Translations under genes and position numbers: made by a program
Part shown: one piece after another, positions 23,077-35,449 of the stretch
Layout: the number at the start of each line of letters is the position of its first letter
Numbering within the stretch: position 1 is the stretch's first letter
The notes under the pieces: generated by a model
Databases searched by the model: none
What the model was told of the DNA's origin: nothing
What the model saw: the letters and a program-made list of their open reading frames with translations, nothing else
Source of the DNA: Brachypodium distachyon
Taxonomy: Eukaryota; Streptophyta; Magnoliopsida; Poales; Poaceae
Direction: 5' to 3'
Length of the DNA: 64,000 nucleotides
Assembly: GCF_000005505.3 (NCBI RefSeq)
Contig: NC_016132.3
Coordinates: forward strand, 26,650,501-26,714,500

Positions 23077-23255
23077 TGGCCAGGACAAATGGAGATCTCG
23101 CCGCCTCGCTTGCGCCGGCGCCACCGCAAGCTTGCCGTTTGCTCCTGCTGGTCACAGCCACCACGAACTAAGGCAGAGGAGGCTGGGGCATGGGGACGGG
23201 CAGTGGCCAGTGCCTCACTAGTATTAGTGATGAGAGATAGGGTTTCTAAATGGGC
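23077..23255 (-). promoter_or_regulatory. Likely 5' exon and promoter of copy A
   Basis: On the minus strand a GC-rich leader ends at a consensus donor (ACG/GTGAGC) at about 23074-23073. The proposed partner acceptor is at 21958. Plus-strand TAGGGTTT and TGGGCC elements (23235-23250), a telo-box/site II pair common in plant housekeeping promoters, lie just upstream. There is no long reading frame in the leader. This is inference without transcript data. Confidence 0.4.
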
Positions 23256-23837
23256 CGGGCTGTATCCTTAGTCCCCCAGATGAATCCACCGAGTTTCCAT
23301 CGTATATATCTTTATTTTTTTTGTTTATTCGACCGATATTCCTGGGATACGTACTGAGGTGTATCAGATACGGGTACGCAGCCTAAGTGAAGTATGAGGT
23401 AAGTGTCCAATACATATCCCTATTGCCTGTGTATAGTCTAGCATTGCATATTGGGCTTTTAGAAGGGCTTTGAATAAGGGGTATTGGTCAGGACGTGTTC
23501 CCAGCCGTATCAGGTCAGTGTCCACTACATGTTCCTATTAAATTTAATTATTTTTAATAAAAAGGATGGGATACTTGGGGGGCACACGCTTCCCCATATC
23601 TACAGACACTTCTCGAGTGTCCATGCTTCTTAGCTCTGGGAGCACCAAGGTTTCTTTTTTGGCACACAACAACCCAAATAATGTGTGCATATTGTAATTA
23701 GTTGCCAAGACAGTTCCATATGATTCCAAAGATGGCTAAAATGCCTATGCGCAGAAATAATACGATGCATCAGAATAGTTCCATATTGAAACCTAAGTCA
23801 TCCCCAAACTGTGGTTCAAGTCAGTAACCAATAAGTC

Positions 23838-23980
23838 ACGTATTGAAAATGTGATTAGCAGTTATCTTTGTCACAAGAGAAAAATAACATAAACAAGCAA
23901 GTAATCAGTATGCTTACTCAATCAGTAATGTATTGAAAATGTGACTAGCAGTTACCTTTGTCACAAAAGAAAATAACACA
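23838..23980. repeat. Direct repeat pair, about 55 bp each
   Basis: GTATTGAAAATGTGA, TAGCAGTTA and CTTTGTCACAA recur in two copies about 88 bases apart (about 23838-23890 and 23927-23980). Confidence 0.65.
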
Positions 23981-24299
23981 GGTAGGCGCTTATTGAACAA
24001 TCACAAAGGCCTGCCTTAAAAAAAATCGAAGGGCGTTGCAAACAATTATACACCATCATTACAGTAATTATTTACTTCATTCTTGATACAGTGGTAGTGT
24101 GCACACTCATGCCATCTAAATATGGGCTAGTGTGCATGTGCATGAGAAGGGGCATCGGTGTATGCGATTATACTGTTGAAACTATTGTCTACATTAGATG
24201 GTGTGATTATAGACTAGTCATGAACTTCCAACATTTTCGGCAAGTTAAAAAAAGATTCCCAATCTCCTAGATTTTTGTCAGTGTTTACTATTCCCCCTT

Positions 24300-26868
24300 G
24301 CTCAATTGAGGTGATTAACATCATTGGCAACTGATAGTCATCACATACTTATTGATAGTTAGTACGTGCATTTGCGGAAAACTCAACCATTTGTTTGCTC
24401 GAATTAGTGAATTGGAATGTAGGGAATCAACTCGTAGAACTGACCGACGGATCCCCTTGGCGAGGAAGAAAGACTTCAAAGGCGGCGTGTCGCGTGCGCG
24501 CCGGCAAAGGGCAACACAACACGGCTGGGTTGGGCGACTCCTGGGCGGAGGCAACGCAGTAAGGCGCGCGAAGAAGGTGATAGAAGCAATGCGGCCACGG
24601 CTGCCGATGGAGAGCAGCAGGAGCAATGGTGGCATCTGCAACCCGAGCCAGAGTTGCAGAGTAGCCTGGACCCTGGAGCACGCGCTCACCAGGCTGCTGT
24701 GGCGGCGATCTCTTCGATGGAAGATCCTTGTGTGCCTGACGATCTCCTCCAGCTCTCTCTCCCTCTCCCTTTCACCTCTGCTAGCACGAGCAAGTAGCGA
24801 CGCGAAGCAACGCGGCGGCGGCCGCAGCTCTGCTGTCGAAGGAGCAGCTCGCGGGAGAAAACAAAAGAGGAAAGGAATAATGAAAGGACAGGGTAAAGAC
24901 CAACGAAAGAAGAGAGGCAGGGCAACCCTAATGGGCCTAGTTGGGCTTTCAAAATCGGGCCCACGTATCCTATCCTATTCTCTTTTTGGACATATCTTCC
25001 AAAGTCCATGCCCTTTTAAGACAAATTCCTCCTGTGGTCCTAACAAACTGAATTGTTGAAACTAACGATAATATCACTACGGAGTACTATGTTACCGCTA
25101 TAAATAAAATTACAAAATTATCCTCCAGAAGTTTTAAACAACTTGATATTACCAATTAAGTTAAACCATGATACTTTTACATGCTCCAAATATTAATCTA
25201 ATATAACATAGTAATAGATAGAGTAAACTCCACTGTGATTCTGTGAACCATGTATTTGTGATAATAAGGTACCAAAGACATTTTTTCTCTGTGTCCCTTA
25301 GAACCAGATTTTCACAAATGGTAGTGTGTCGTTCCCTCCTAGTACGGGTTGAAATTACGATGTAAATCTGGTTCACCAAAAAATAAAAAATGGCTTAAAC
25401 TGACACCATGTAACAACACAAATATAGTTTAAACTGGAATTTACTCTATCAAATCTGCATACAAAATTTTGAGTTAGTGGTCATCCATTCACTCCCCCAT
25501 AATCCTTCTCTTCTCAGTTTCTCACCCCAATAAGTCAGACTCTGCAAACCCTCCCTTCCTCTGTCTCCTGCTCCTGCCTCTGCTCTACAACCTCCATAAG
25601 TTTGAGTTCACCGTCCAAGTCCAGCAAAGCCTATCATCAGGCTTTAATGGCATTTCCCATATCCATAGTCCAACTATCATTTTGATCTTGTCGTTATCAA
25701 CAAATTTCCTTGCTTTGGCACAGGCACCATGGTAGTCTAAAGAATGCTTCCACCATGATGAAGCAACAGCTATCGAAGACACCAAGCAAGCAGTCCATCC
25801 AATTCCACTATGTTAGAATAAGGACTGGCTAATTGTTGAAGCCGGCAGTGGCCGTACAATCACAGCCCGCAGAATCTCTCTGGCACTAATTCAACTAGGT
25901 CCAACCACTCCAAGACACTCAGACATCACACAAGCTAGCTACAGTACCGCTCAAACAACAGGCAAACATGATTCAAAACGTGAAAGGGTCGAAATTTCTA
26001 ATCAGTTTTGGCCAAAGAAGTGAATCGCAAAGCTAACAAGCATCTTCTACACAAACGTATCGGAAATCTAGCTCATCTCGATAGATATATACGCATGGAT
26101 TACTTGGCACCAAACCGGTGGCGTCTCCAAGTCAGCATCGCCGGAAGCTGGCCACTGACCAGCCAGCCAGACACGGTGGCGAGCGACATGAACAGCTAGC
26201 CGGGCATCAAATTAATTCAGGACCGAGATCTGCTAGCTAGCAGCGACGAAGCAAATACGCGCTACCAGAAGAACATGACGGCAACAAGCGAGCTAGCTAC
26301 CGTTCTCTTGCCGGATATGGATAGACCAGAACCAACCCTGAATTTCCACTCTAGTGGTAACTCGGTTCACGCGGAACACAGCGCGCCGCTAGCTCCGGAG
26401 GGAGACGCGCGCGCGCGACGAGCGAGGCAGGAGATCGGCGCGCTCTCTAAGTGGATAGGGGAGCGCGCGACAAAGAGAGGCAGGAAAGGAAATCAGACCT
26501 GCAGCGGCGGCAGAGGAGGAGGAGGCGGCGGCGGCGAGTGGGAGCGAGAGGCTTTGTTCCTGCCGTGCGGCGGCGCCGTCAGCTGGCTAAGGACTAGGAC
26601 TAGGGACGAAGCGAGGGAAGCAGCCTACGGTTTTTATTCAGTTGGGGCTACATGGGCCGGGCCGACCTCCAACCCTATGGCCACTCTTAATTATTATTTT
26701 TGTTCCGCTCAAAAAAATATTATTATTTTTGTTTGTTTCATTTAGAAAAATATGACATGTTCCTCTCAAAAAAAAATATGACATGTACAACAATATGATA
26801 ATGTAGTTTCCAGGAAAATGTACCATGCGCTAAACGAAGCAAAATTTGCATACATGAAAAAAATTAAC
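24300..26868. other. Intergenic; GC-rich islands without a supported gene
   Basis: Two GC-rich patches (24440-24870 and 26370-26600) contain open frames of up to 235 codons. Composition alone explains them, and no domain or consistent intron structure was recognised. Both end next to TGGGCC/TGGGCT-type motifs (24930-24950 and 26650-26660), so they may be promoter or first-exon remnants. Confidence 0.35.
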
Positions 26869-26869
26869 T

Positions 26870-27239
26870 CTTTGGATTGAAGGATTTTCATAGGGTTTTG
26901 GTAGGATTCTGACCCATAGGAATTTTTCCTACAGAGACTCTTTGGTTCAAAGAAATGAATCCTCCTAAATTCCCATGGATTGGTTCCTACACCCTAATCC
27001 TATGAGAATTCTAGCAAGAGGTTGGACATCTTGAAAAAATTCCTATGTGTGTATGACAACTATGTCTCACACTAATGTCTAGGCAAAATTTCTACATTTT
27101 TCCTGTGATGCAACCAAACACATTCTAATATCGATTCCTATGTTTTGAATTCCTGTATGATTCAACATGCCATGGCATCATATTCCTGTATTTTTCCTGT
27201 TCCTGTGTTTTACAAATCCTTTGACCCAAAGAGGCACTA
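26870..27239. mobile_element. MITE-like element with CTCTTTGG ends
   Basis: The left end CTCTTTGGATTGAAGGATTT pairs with the right end AAATCCTTTGACCCAAAGAG. A related motif recurs internally at about 26938. The target duplication is not clear, so the superfamily is unresolved; a Tourist-like element is possible. Confidence 0.6.
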
Positions 27240-28540
27240 AGCATACTAGACGTACATAGGGAGAGGATGTGAAATTACTAAATACACATGAGAAAGTGAC
27301 AGCATAAGTGAAATCAACATATTAAATGTTGTTTTCTGAAATTTAAAAATATTTTGTAGCTCAAAATGTTAGATTTCAAAACTCGACCCCTTCATAGGTA
27401 TTGTTTCAACCAATTTTTTTGGGCTCTTTCATCATACGGTAATATATAAGTTACCATCCTATTTTATAATATAAGAAGTTATCACGACAGTAACAATTAG
27501 CAAACAGAACTAATACTAACTACCAAGGTAAATACATTATCTCATATTGGTGCATACCCTATTTTTATGATAACTATCATGGTGGTTATTAATACTAACC
27601 AATATGGTGAATACATCAATATTATGGTGGTAACCATTTCATTCCAAAGCATGCAAAATGGACAAGATTAGTAGCCCCTTAATCTAGAAGTAGAGCATGC
27701 AAAATGGCCAACATTTCTATCCATTTAATCCATAAGTTTATCATTACAAAGCATGCAATCCAGCCAAAAAAGTATAGAAGAAAGCTACACATTGCTCACC
27801 TTGTCGCGGCAGCGGGTCATGCTGGCCTGGTGGGATGTAGCGACGACAGATCCCAGGGGAGCAGCTTGAACGGAGGAGCGATGTGGTGTGCCGGCAGGGT
27901 GAGCTCCTTCGACGGCAGGGAGACATGGTCTAGTACGGCGAGTTGTGGCGGCCAGGGATGGGGAGGGCGGCTCCGACTAGATGGATGGAGTGGGGAGAAT
28001 GGGGAGGGGCGGCGGTGCCGCTGGATGGGGAGGGGAGAGGCAGCAAAACCCTATCGGGAGATATAGGGACTAGGGCCTAGGGGTGCGGCTTAGCTCAGGG
28101 GCATTTCCCGCGCGGTGGCAATTTCCTCGTAATTACTGGGCAAAGTTGGTAGGCAATTTTCTAAGTGCCGGGCCGAGAACCTCAAGAAGCTAGTCCAACC
28201 CAACTTTCCAAAATACTCATGAACACGAGTGGACTGCTCAAAACAGCCCATGAGAAGTTTTCCCTTATTTTAGGTTCGTGCTTCCTGGAAATGCAAAAGA
28301 CGAGGGCCAAAATCTACCGAACAAGCCTATATGGAATACCGCTGCCACATGTCACAGCTGTACTTGATAGTCATTTCAACGAAACAATATGCCACTACTT
28401 TGGTGGACCAACATGTATAGTTTGTAAGATATAATGATATTTAGTTGATGAACATGCATCTTAGTTTGCTGACTCCTTTAAACACAAGCAGGAAGGCAGA
28501 GAAAATGAATCCACCAATACACTGACGGCTGGAGCTGGAA
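27240..28540. other. AT-rich stretch followed by a GC-rich patch, no gene
   Basis: 27420-27640 is AT-rich with repeated GGTAA and ACCAT words. 27800-28080 is GC-rich and ends in AACCCTATCGGG and a telo-like GGGACTAGGGCCTAGG. No coding region is supported. Confidence 0.35.
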
Positions 28541-28541
28541 C

Positions 28542-31500
28542 TCAGTCGCTATCATACTTTTTGAGTTTCCGAACTCGTTGGCTCCTTCGGGTGTCCGCAG
28601 CTACGAAAACAGGCTTTTCATTATGCAAATTGTGCATGTCTTTCTCAGTTTTATTCTTTGCATGTACGTTAGGAGACTTTTCCATTTGGTCCTTTCCATC
28701 CACACGATTCTTTGCGGCCTGCTTAACTTCCACAAGCTGTTGGTACCCTTCTTCCTGGGCTGCTCGATTATCTATAAGGACATCATCAACGTTCTGCAAA
28801 GACAAAAAAAAAATCAGCTACAAGTATGTTGGAAATATGTTCTTTTTACAACAAATAAGAGAGTGAACCATGTACTTCCTCCGTCCCATATTAAGTGACA
28901 CAAATTTGCCCAAATATGGATGTAGTTATGCCTAAAAAGCGTCTAGATACATGTAATAGAAAGTCACTTAATATGGGACGGAGGGAGTATATGATACATG
29001 GTCTATATTGAATTTGTCTTAATTAATTAACTACAATCATGAAAGGATGGTAGATCTAGGAAATACTGGAAAAACAACATGAATATTATGAGCTTTAGCA
29101 CTATTTCCTCATAAAAAGTGTAAACATTGAGCAAGCAGTCATTTCTACCTATGTTCGGAAATGGATACCACAGTAGCCAAAATCATCAGTTTCAGATTAT
29201 TATCCAATAAATTCAGGTATGTTTGGTTCGTGCCAATTCATGCCGTACCAAAATTTGCCAACCATTGACTAGCAAAAAATGGCTAGAGATTCCTTAGACC
29301 TTTATTGGCTAAAATTTTGGCAAGAGCTGTGAAGGGATTGTGAGGTGAGAGGGCAAGTTCCCATAGGAAACCAAAATTTTTTTGGCAAACAACCAAGCGA
29401 TGGCCAAGATCTAATGGGCAGGCACCAACCAGACATATCATGACACAATGTCAACACTCTATTTCAAGAAGCTCACAATTATGACGACCTACATCCATAC
29501 AGCTGAATTTTCTACTATAGTAACATTTGTGATATATATACTATTTATTAGATTGGCTCTAAATTACCTACTCCCTCCGTCCAACAAAAAATGTCTCAAG
29601 TTTGTCAAAATTTGGATGTATCTAGACATGACTTAGTGTATAGATGCATTCAAATTTAGTCAAAGTTGAGACATCCTTTGTTGGACGGAGGAAGTAAGTA
29701 ATTTTTTAAATACAGCATGATTAAAATAGAGAAGAATGATATTATATGGAACATGAACTTACTTCTTTGTATAACTCTCCTATGTGGGCACGAATTAGGG
29801 GATTATCTGCAGAAAAGAGCATCTGAACCGTGACTTCCTTTGCATCCGGTTGGGTCGCGCCTTCTTCTGCAATATTTCTCTTGGCATATCCCATTGCATA
29901 ATCAGCTGACCTATCTGATAGAGCAGATGGCATTCCAGCAAGTGGTTTACATTTGTCCTCCTTCTGAACCAAACTATGCAGGTCCTTCTTTTTCTGAGGA
30001 CGAGTCCCATCCTTCTTACGAGAGGCTATCTTGATTCGAGCCTTTTGACTCTTTTGACGCACCTTAACTCGTGTGTGGTCTACATCAGATGACAACTCTT
30101 CATGTTTGTTGCGAACTTTGCTGAGATGGTCTTGAAGCCTAAGGATTTGAGACTGGATACCATCCATTCTCAGAAGAATTTCTCTTAAAGAATATTGCTC
30201 AAAGACCCTGTCAGTTTCCTTGGCCTGCAGTAATGTATTGGTATCTGCAGCAACTGCATTAAGAACCGATAAATAATAAAGAATTAGACATTTGTAAAAC
30301 AAAACTACAATGCGCAAAAGAAAAGAGAAGAAAAAGATGACAAAGATGCAGGTGTTCTGTATGTCAACTTCATTAATCTAACTGCACTAACTACGATAGC
30401 ATTTTTTTTAGTGTATGCCAATCTATTCCATAAAAAATAACAAAACAATAAAAAGATGAACAATCTAAATAAACAAAATAGATGCAAAAAAGCTAAGAAT
30501 GGGCACTAACATCAAAGGCTGCCAAGATAGTAATGAGTTGATGCAAACCAATAGTTTGTACCCCAACAGACTTTTGCAATTATGTCATAACTCACAACTT
30601 GCCTGCACTGGTTAGCAAGGTGGTTAATTCTGCTGTAGGCATATTTGGTATGTACCTATGTGTTAACCCTACTTTTAGAAGTGAGCAACATGCATTCCTC
30701 GAAAGAAAATAAATTCTACCAAAGAGGTACTCCCTCCGATCGGTATTAATTGTCTCAAATTTGCCCAAATACGGATGTATCTATGTGTAAAAAGTGTCTA
30801 GATACATGTAATATTTCGACAAGTAATTCCGGCCGGAGGGAGTAATGTAAAACTAATAATAGTCACAGGCTGCAGTAGGATGCCCGTTGCGCCCTCTCCA
30901 GCCAATCGGATAAGACCATGCACCACCTCTTGGCTTTCTGGCCATTCTCCCGTAGCCTGTGCTACAAGGTCCTATCCTGGATCCAATCGACCGCAGGACC
31001 ACCTTCAGATGCCAAGGACTTTGTGGACTGGTGGAGGGTGGCTACGGGCTACCCTCTCTGGAAACAGCGCAACATGGTCATCCTCGACAATGTCAGGCCA
31101 GATATCACTTCTCTCCACCATCAAGACAGAGGCTAAGCTATGGGTTCAGGCGGGAGCGGTGGGCCTAGGAGAGGTCCTACCGGAGATTCCGGGTGTGAAG
31201 CGTGTTGAGTTGTATCCCCACGTCTTCACCCTTCTAGGGCTTGTACGTAATTCTTCTTCTATTAATGGATCGAGACACAATCTTTGTGTTTTTTTTAAAC
31301 AAAAATAACAGAAGCTACTTGACAAAGCCACAGTTAGCCAATGTAACACATAAATAATGTTATAGATACGACTATGGCAGAGTTCAGTTTACACTATCTG
31401 CTTCTAAACTATAACAATAGGAGAGTTCAAGTACATGGGCAAAGCCATCCAACGTACCTATACTGTCAAAAGCATCATTAATCAACACACCATCTGTTTC

Positions 31501-32792
31501 AGCTCCACTGTTTTTGTTTTCTGCAAAAGATTGAGACACATCATCATTATCAAATATCAGTACAAGCTCAGTGCAAAATAGGTAGAAACTTCTCTAGCAC
31601 TATTAAATTATAGGACAAATGTCAAACCATGATAATAGGATAAGATCTGGTGATTCTTCATGTACAACGAGGTGTCCATATTGTCTTCATGTCTTTTCCT
31701 TTTTCTCCTCCTCATGGTATTTGTATCATGACTTTGGACATTCACTTCTGCCAATTCTGGATTAGAATTATCTGCTTTAATCATCTCCAACTGCAGATCT
31801 TTTTCATGATTGATTAAATCAAGTTCCTTGTCATACTTTGCTACTTGCGATAAAAGTTCCTTCATACGCAACTCTAACCATTGACATCGCCACCTTATTG
31901 AGCCAACAGTCTCTCTCCACTTAGTTGTCACTTGTTTCTGTCTGAAAAATATTTTGTGTTATTTACAAACTACTAAAATAAGGATACACAAGATACACAA
32001 AAAAAATCAATTGCAACGATCATATCGCAAAAACATTGTGCATTCAAGCTCCAATCTTAGTCACCCCATATCTATTTTAACATAATAGACACCCTGAAAT
32101 CTGCATACTTTCACTTTTGCAGGACCCTGTTTCACACTTTGAATTTTACAATCGCGCATCATGGAATTTGATGAAAACAGGGCATGCATAAGTTAGTGAA
32201 ATATAACACTGCATGTATCGTGGAAGAGACACAATAAGGCATGCAAGATTACTTCAGTAATGTTGTGGTAAAGCAGTACAAGAAAAGCCCATTTTAGAAC
32301 ATCCAGGATATATGTGGCCTGTGAATCTTTCTTTTCTGCCCAAAGGAAACCATGCTAACCGCATTGAAAGACTACTCATGGAATCAATAAGTTTACAGGG
32401 ACCTGAAGATAAGTGCACCTGACAATCTTTGGAACAGAAATGGTGTCGTCCACATTGATATGACCGAGAAGAGGTGAGTCCACTTCAATTCCGTTGAAAT
32501 CTGACATGGCCTCATCACCAGATATGGAGCAAGAGGGCCCAAACGAGCTCGAAGACTCCGTGCTGTCCCCATGCCCGTCTGCAGGAAACTGAATATCATC
32601 GGCCTCGGTGTTACCTAAAGACCCATTCGTCTCCATTGGATCACCATCGACAGGCACCGGCACGGTGGAGTGAAGAATGTTATCTCCACAATTGATACCA
32701 CCCATGGTTTCAGATCGAACAACCCCGTCGCGAGCCTTGACATCGGCGTCATTGCCGTTACTATCCACCGTTGGAGGCGCTGCCATGGCCAA
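28542..32792 (-). CDS. Uncharacterised plant coiled-coil protein, likely nuclear (copy B)
   Basis: Five exons on the minus strand: 32792-32419, 31941-31628, 31520-31458, 30253-29763 and 28793-28542. They join to 1494 bases (497 residues) with the same exon phases as the paralogue at 18117-21928. The start is the first ATG of an open exon. N-terminal part acidic (FNGIEVDSPLLG). Exon 2 has WRCQWLELRMKEL, a Leu/Glu/Lys helix and RRRKRKRHE. Exon 4 has a longer coiled-coil-like stretch (ILLRMDGIQSQILRLQDHL) and a Lys/Arg cluster. Exon 5 begins NVDDVLIDNRAAQEEGY and ends RRSQRVRKLKKYDSD. The shared gene structure shows tandem duplication; the sequences have since diverged strongly. Three Stowaway MITEs and a LINE fragment sit in its introns. 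Function unknown; nuclear location inferred. Confidence 0.82.
28875..28987. mobile_element. Stowaway MITE (113 bp) in intron 4 of copy B
   Basis: Near-perfect termini: left TTCCTCCGTCCCATATTAAG and right GGGACGGAGGGAG, flanked by TA at 28873-28874 and 28988-28989. Confidence 0.92.
29571..29694. mobile_element. Stowaway MITE (124 bp) in intron 4 of copy B
   Basis: CTCCCTCCGTCCAACAAAAA on the left pairs with TTGTTGGACGGAGGAAG on the right. TA flanks lie at 29569-29570 and 29695-29696. Confidence 0.92.
30730..30842. mobile_element. Stowaway MITE (113 bp) in intron 3 of copy B
   Basis: CTCCCTCCGATCGGTATTAA on the left and GGCCGGAGGGAG on the right, with TA flanks at 30728-30729 and 30843-30844. 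Confidence 0.9.
30860..31308 (+). mobile_element. LINE 3' fragment in intron 3 of copy B (antisense to the gene)
   Basis: Plus-strand translation gives a zf-RVT-like region (CALSSQSDKTMHHLLAFWPF), then DWWRVATGYPLWKQRNMV. After a frameshift it gives EAKLWVQAGAVGLGEVLPEI, which resembles the C-terminal end of grass LINE ORF2. The 3' edge near 31296 is a short T/A run. A different LINE subfamily from those at 1.2 and 14.2 kb. Confidence 0.6.
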
Positions 32793-33255
32793 GAAGCGGA
32801 AAGATCTCCAATCCTTCGCGTCTCGCTTAATTGCCCAAGATCAAGAAATCCCCTGAAATCGGCGACCTTTCATTAAGGCGGATCTAGCAGCGGCACACCC
32901 AAAATTTCTGAAGGTCGGTGGGGTTTAACAAAAAAAAAATCAAGAACCTTGGGGGTTTAACATGGATGACAAAATGGTCGTACCTCAGAAACCAATGGCC
33001 AAAATTGTGGACGGGGGATGAGATTGAGGGAAGAGCGACGGCGGCGACGCGCGTGAGGTGGTAAGGCACCGCGGAGGGGAGAGAGTTAGGGCACGGCAGC
33101 AGCTAGAGCCCCATTGGGTTGGGTCAGATCGGGGCTCGGCTCCCTCAGGTGAGGAAGACGAAAGGCAGGTACCCCACCACCTGTACGCGGCGAGGGGGGA
33201 GAGGAAACCTTGGACTTGGATTTTGACGCAGAACGGAGAGCAGATTCGTATAAAA
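32793..33255 (-). promoter_or_regulatory. 5' flank of copy B
   Basis: The region upstream of the copy B start is GC-rich, with CCAAT-like (CCCATTGGG at about 33112) and TTGGGT motifs. No TATA box was recognised. It is plausibly the leader and promoter of the gene. Confidence 0.35.
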
Positions 33256-33699
33256 AGAAGAAAAAAAAACACCGGCTGTTAAATAAAAACCACCGTTACC
33301 AGGTTTTTCCTTTCCTAGGCCAAGATCTTGATCTTTTGCTATTGAAAAAGAAAAAAGTTTTTTTGGTCTTTTTCTTTTAGGAAATTGCTAGCACGCCTAA
33401 GGTAACAGTGGATGTTAGTGATGTGGTGAACAAGTATTTCGATGTAGTATACAAACAACCGTGCTTAGTGATAACTAGCTTGCTAGAATAATATGATCGG
33501 TCGCTCATGTTCAATTAATAACTAAGTATGATGCTGCTAAATCTTCCTCAGTGATGGCTTTTTTTTATCATGGTCACTTAACTTTTCTCAACGAAATGAG
33601 CTCAATTCAACGCAATTACCCCACCTTTTCTTCACTTTTTTTGTACCATATACCATAGTCTAATATGAAAGCCAAGCCACGTAGACGTTTACTCTGTCA

Positions 33700-34550
33700 T
33701 GCATGCAGGCTATTCGTCGTTAACGCTCACTGCCACATTAATTGTATCGTAAAACTATGACATGTTGTCTTTGTATTTTACAGGTGTTTTATTACAAGTC
33801 CAACCCTCGATGGTAGAGTTGCGAGAGCTCTATGAGTCACCTCTACACAAGCTCTAACAAAGGTATTGTTGTCGTTCAATTGTTGTTGCGACACGTGAAC
33901 GACAACGCATGGAGCAGGAATAGGTGTAAACATGAGAAGTTAATAAAAACATTTATACTTATAAGGTTAAAGTTTCGTAATAAATGGGACCCACTACTGA
34001 TCATGCAGGCTATTTCATCATCGAATCTTGCCACCACATTAATTGTGTGTCATAACACTATGACATGTTGTCTTCATATTTGTTGGTGTTTTATAACGTC
34101 CAATCTACTCCCTCCGTCCCTTTTTTGTGGACGTTTTAGTTTTTGCTCTCCTATCAAGACAACCTAAGCGGTCAAGCTTGGAGAAAAATAGCCTTGCATG
34201 CGCCTGTCTGCCATCCTGTCTCTTGCCTGCCGGGAATTTTCTTAGTTGCCCAATCAGTTGAGCCACATGCATGCAGGGTGGAAGAAAGCTCCTTGGGAAT
34301 TGAAGGAAAGTTTGATTAATTATGCATCACTCGTGGTGGCCTGTGTGATCGAAGATAGGGTTATTTTGAACGACCGAAGTCTAAATGTAGTTACATGCCT
34401 ATAAAATCAGGACCTCAAAAGTGTGAATAGTACGCCCCAAATTTAGTACTGATGGGGTACTTGATAGTACCATTACTAAAGCTCTACGAGCCACCTTATA
34501 CAAACTGGAGCAAAGTGTTATTCATCGTTTGGATTGTTAGTGTGACATAT
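33700..34550. repeat. Diverged direct duplication, second copy interrupted
   Basis: 33700-33900 and 34003-34105 share CATGCAGGCTATT, CCACATTAATTGT and ACTATGACATGTTGTCTT. The match then resumes at about 34462-34550 (AGCTCTACGAGCCACC against AGCTCTATGAGTCACC). The roughly 356 bases between, starting CTCCCTCCGTCCC, appear to be a later insertion into copy 2. Confidence 0.6.
34106..34461. mobile_element. Insertion starting with a Stowaway-type terminus, nature unresolved
   Basis: It opens with TACTCCCTCCGTCCCTTTTT but I see no matching right terminus. The boundaries are set only by alignment of the flanking duplication. Confidence 0.35.
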
Positions 34551-35223
34551 CTTTATCTTTACTCTTCTAAATAAGACTCGTGGTGGTGGCAATATGTCAC
34601 CACCCATCTCACCTCTTACATGTGTGGGTCCAAACCTTGCCCTGCAATCAGATCCCGCATAGCCTCCCTTCCTCTTTTCTTCTCCGTCGTGCAAAGTAGC
34701 CGCCGCCGCCACGGACCTCAACTCCCTCCGTTCTAGGGGCTGGATCCGCCACTAGGTCCGAGCCCACACTCTGCTCCCTCTCTTTCTCAGTGACGTCGTC
34801 GCCGCAGGTCACGTCCTGCCTTCTTGCCTTTCTCGTTTCTCCTTCTCATCTGCGGAGGACGCCACTGGCACGGAGGTTCATCCGTGGACGACCATGCCGG
34901 CACGGACGCCCCACCTTGCTACTACCTCGCATCACCATTGCCCCCATCCCATCCTTCTTTCTTCCCTGCACCACGCGCCCACCGGGCCACCCTCGCATCC
35001 TCGACAATAGTCACGTGTGGCGCTGTCGAGGAGAGGTCTCTTAGCACCGCCGCTAGCTTGAAGCTGCGGCAGGACGGCTGGCCAACCTAATTGGCTACTG
35101 CTGCAACTGGGATGAGTTTCTGCTCGTAGCAGTCCATCAGGTTCCACTGTAAGTTGTATATGGATATTGATTTGCTTTCAGTTGTTGGACCAATTTTGAT
35201 AACTCGTTGTATGAGCTATGAAT

Positions 35224-35420
35224 TTCTGTTTTTTTTTGCCAGCCGGAAGTTGGCACCTTCTGGTGATAATCACAGAAATCTGCAAGGCGATGGCAACTAG
35301 CTCCCTATGTGGTTCTCGGCTTGTTTGCTTTTCTTCGCCTGTTGTTTTGTTTATGCTTTGTTCTTATGATTCTTTGCGTCTCCTTCTTAATGAAAATGAC
35401 ACACCACTCAAAGAAAACAA
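35224..35420 (+). mobile_element. LINE 3'-terminal fragment
   Basis: The phrase CTTCTTAATGAAAATGACAC followed by an A-rich end is the typical 3' tail of a grass LINE. The fragment is short, with no enzymatic domain left. A related tail in the opposite orientation is at 48995-49165. Confidence 0.5.
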
Positions 35421-35449
35421 GCAGCAAACCTATACTATTTCTTGACATG

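Noticed and set aside
24352..25059. 235-codon plus-strand open frame
   Set aside because: It lies in a GC-rich patch with long frames on both strands. The composition is low-complexity, and no domain or splice sites support it.
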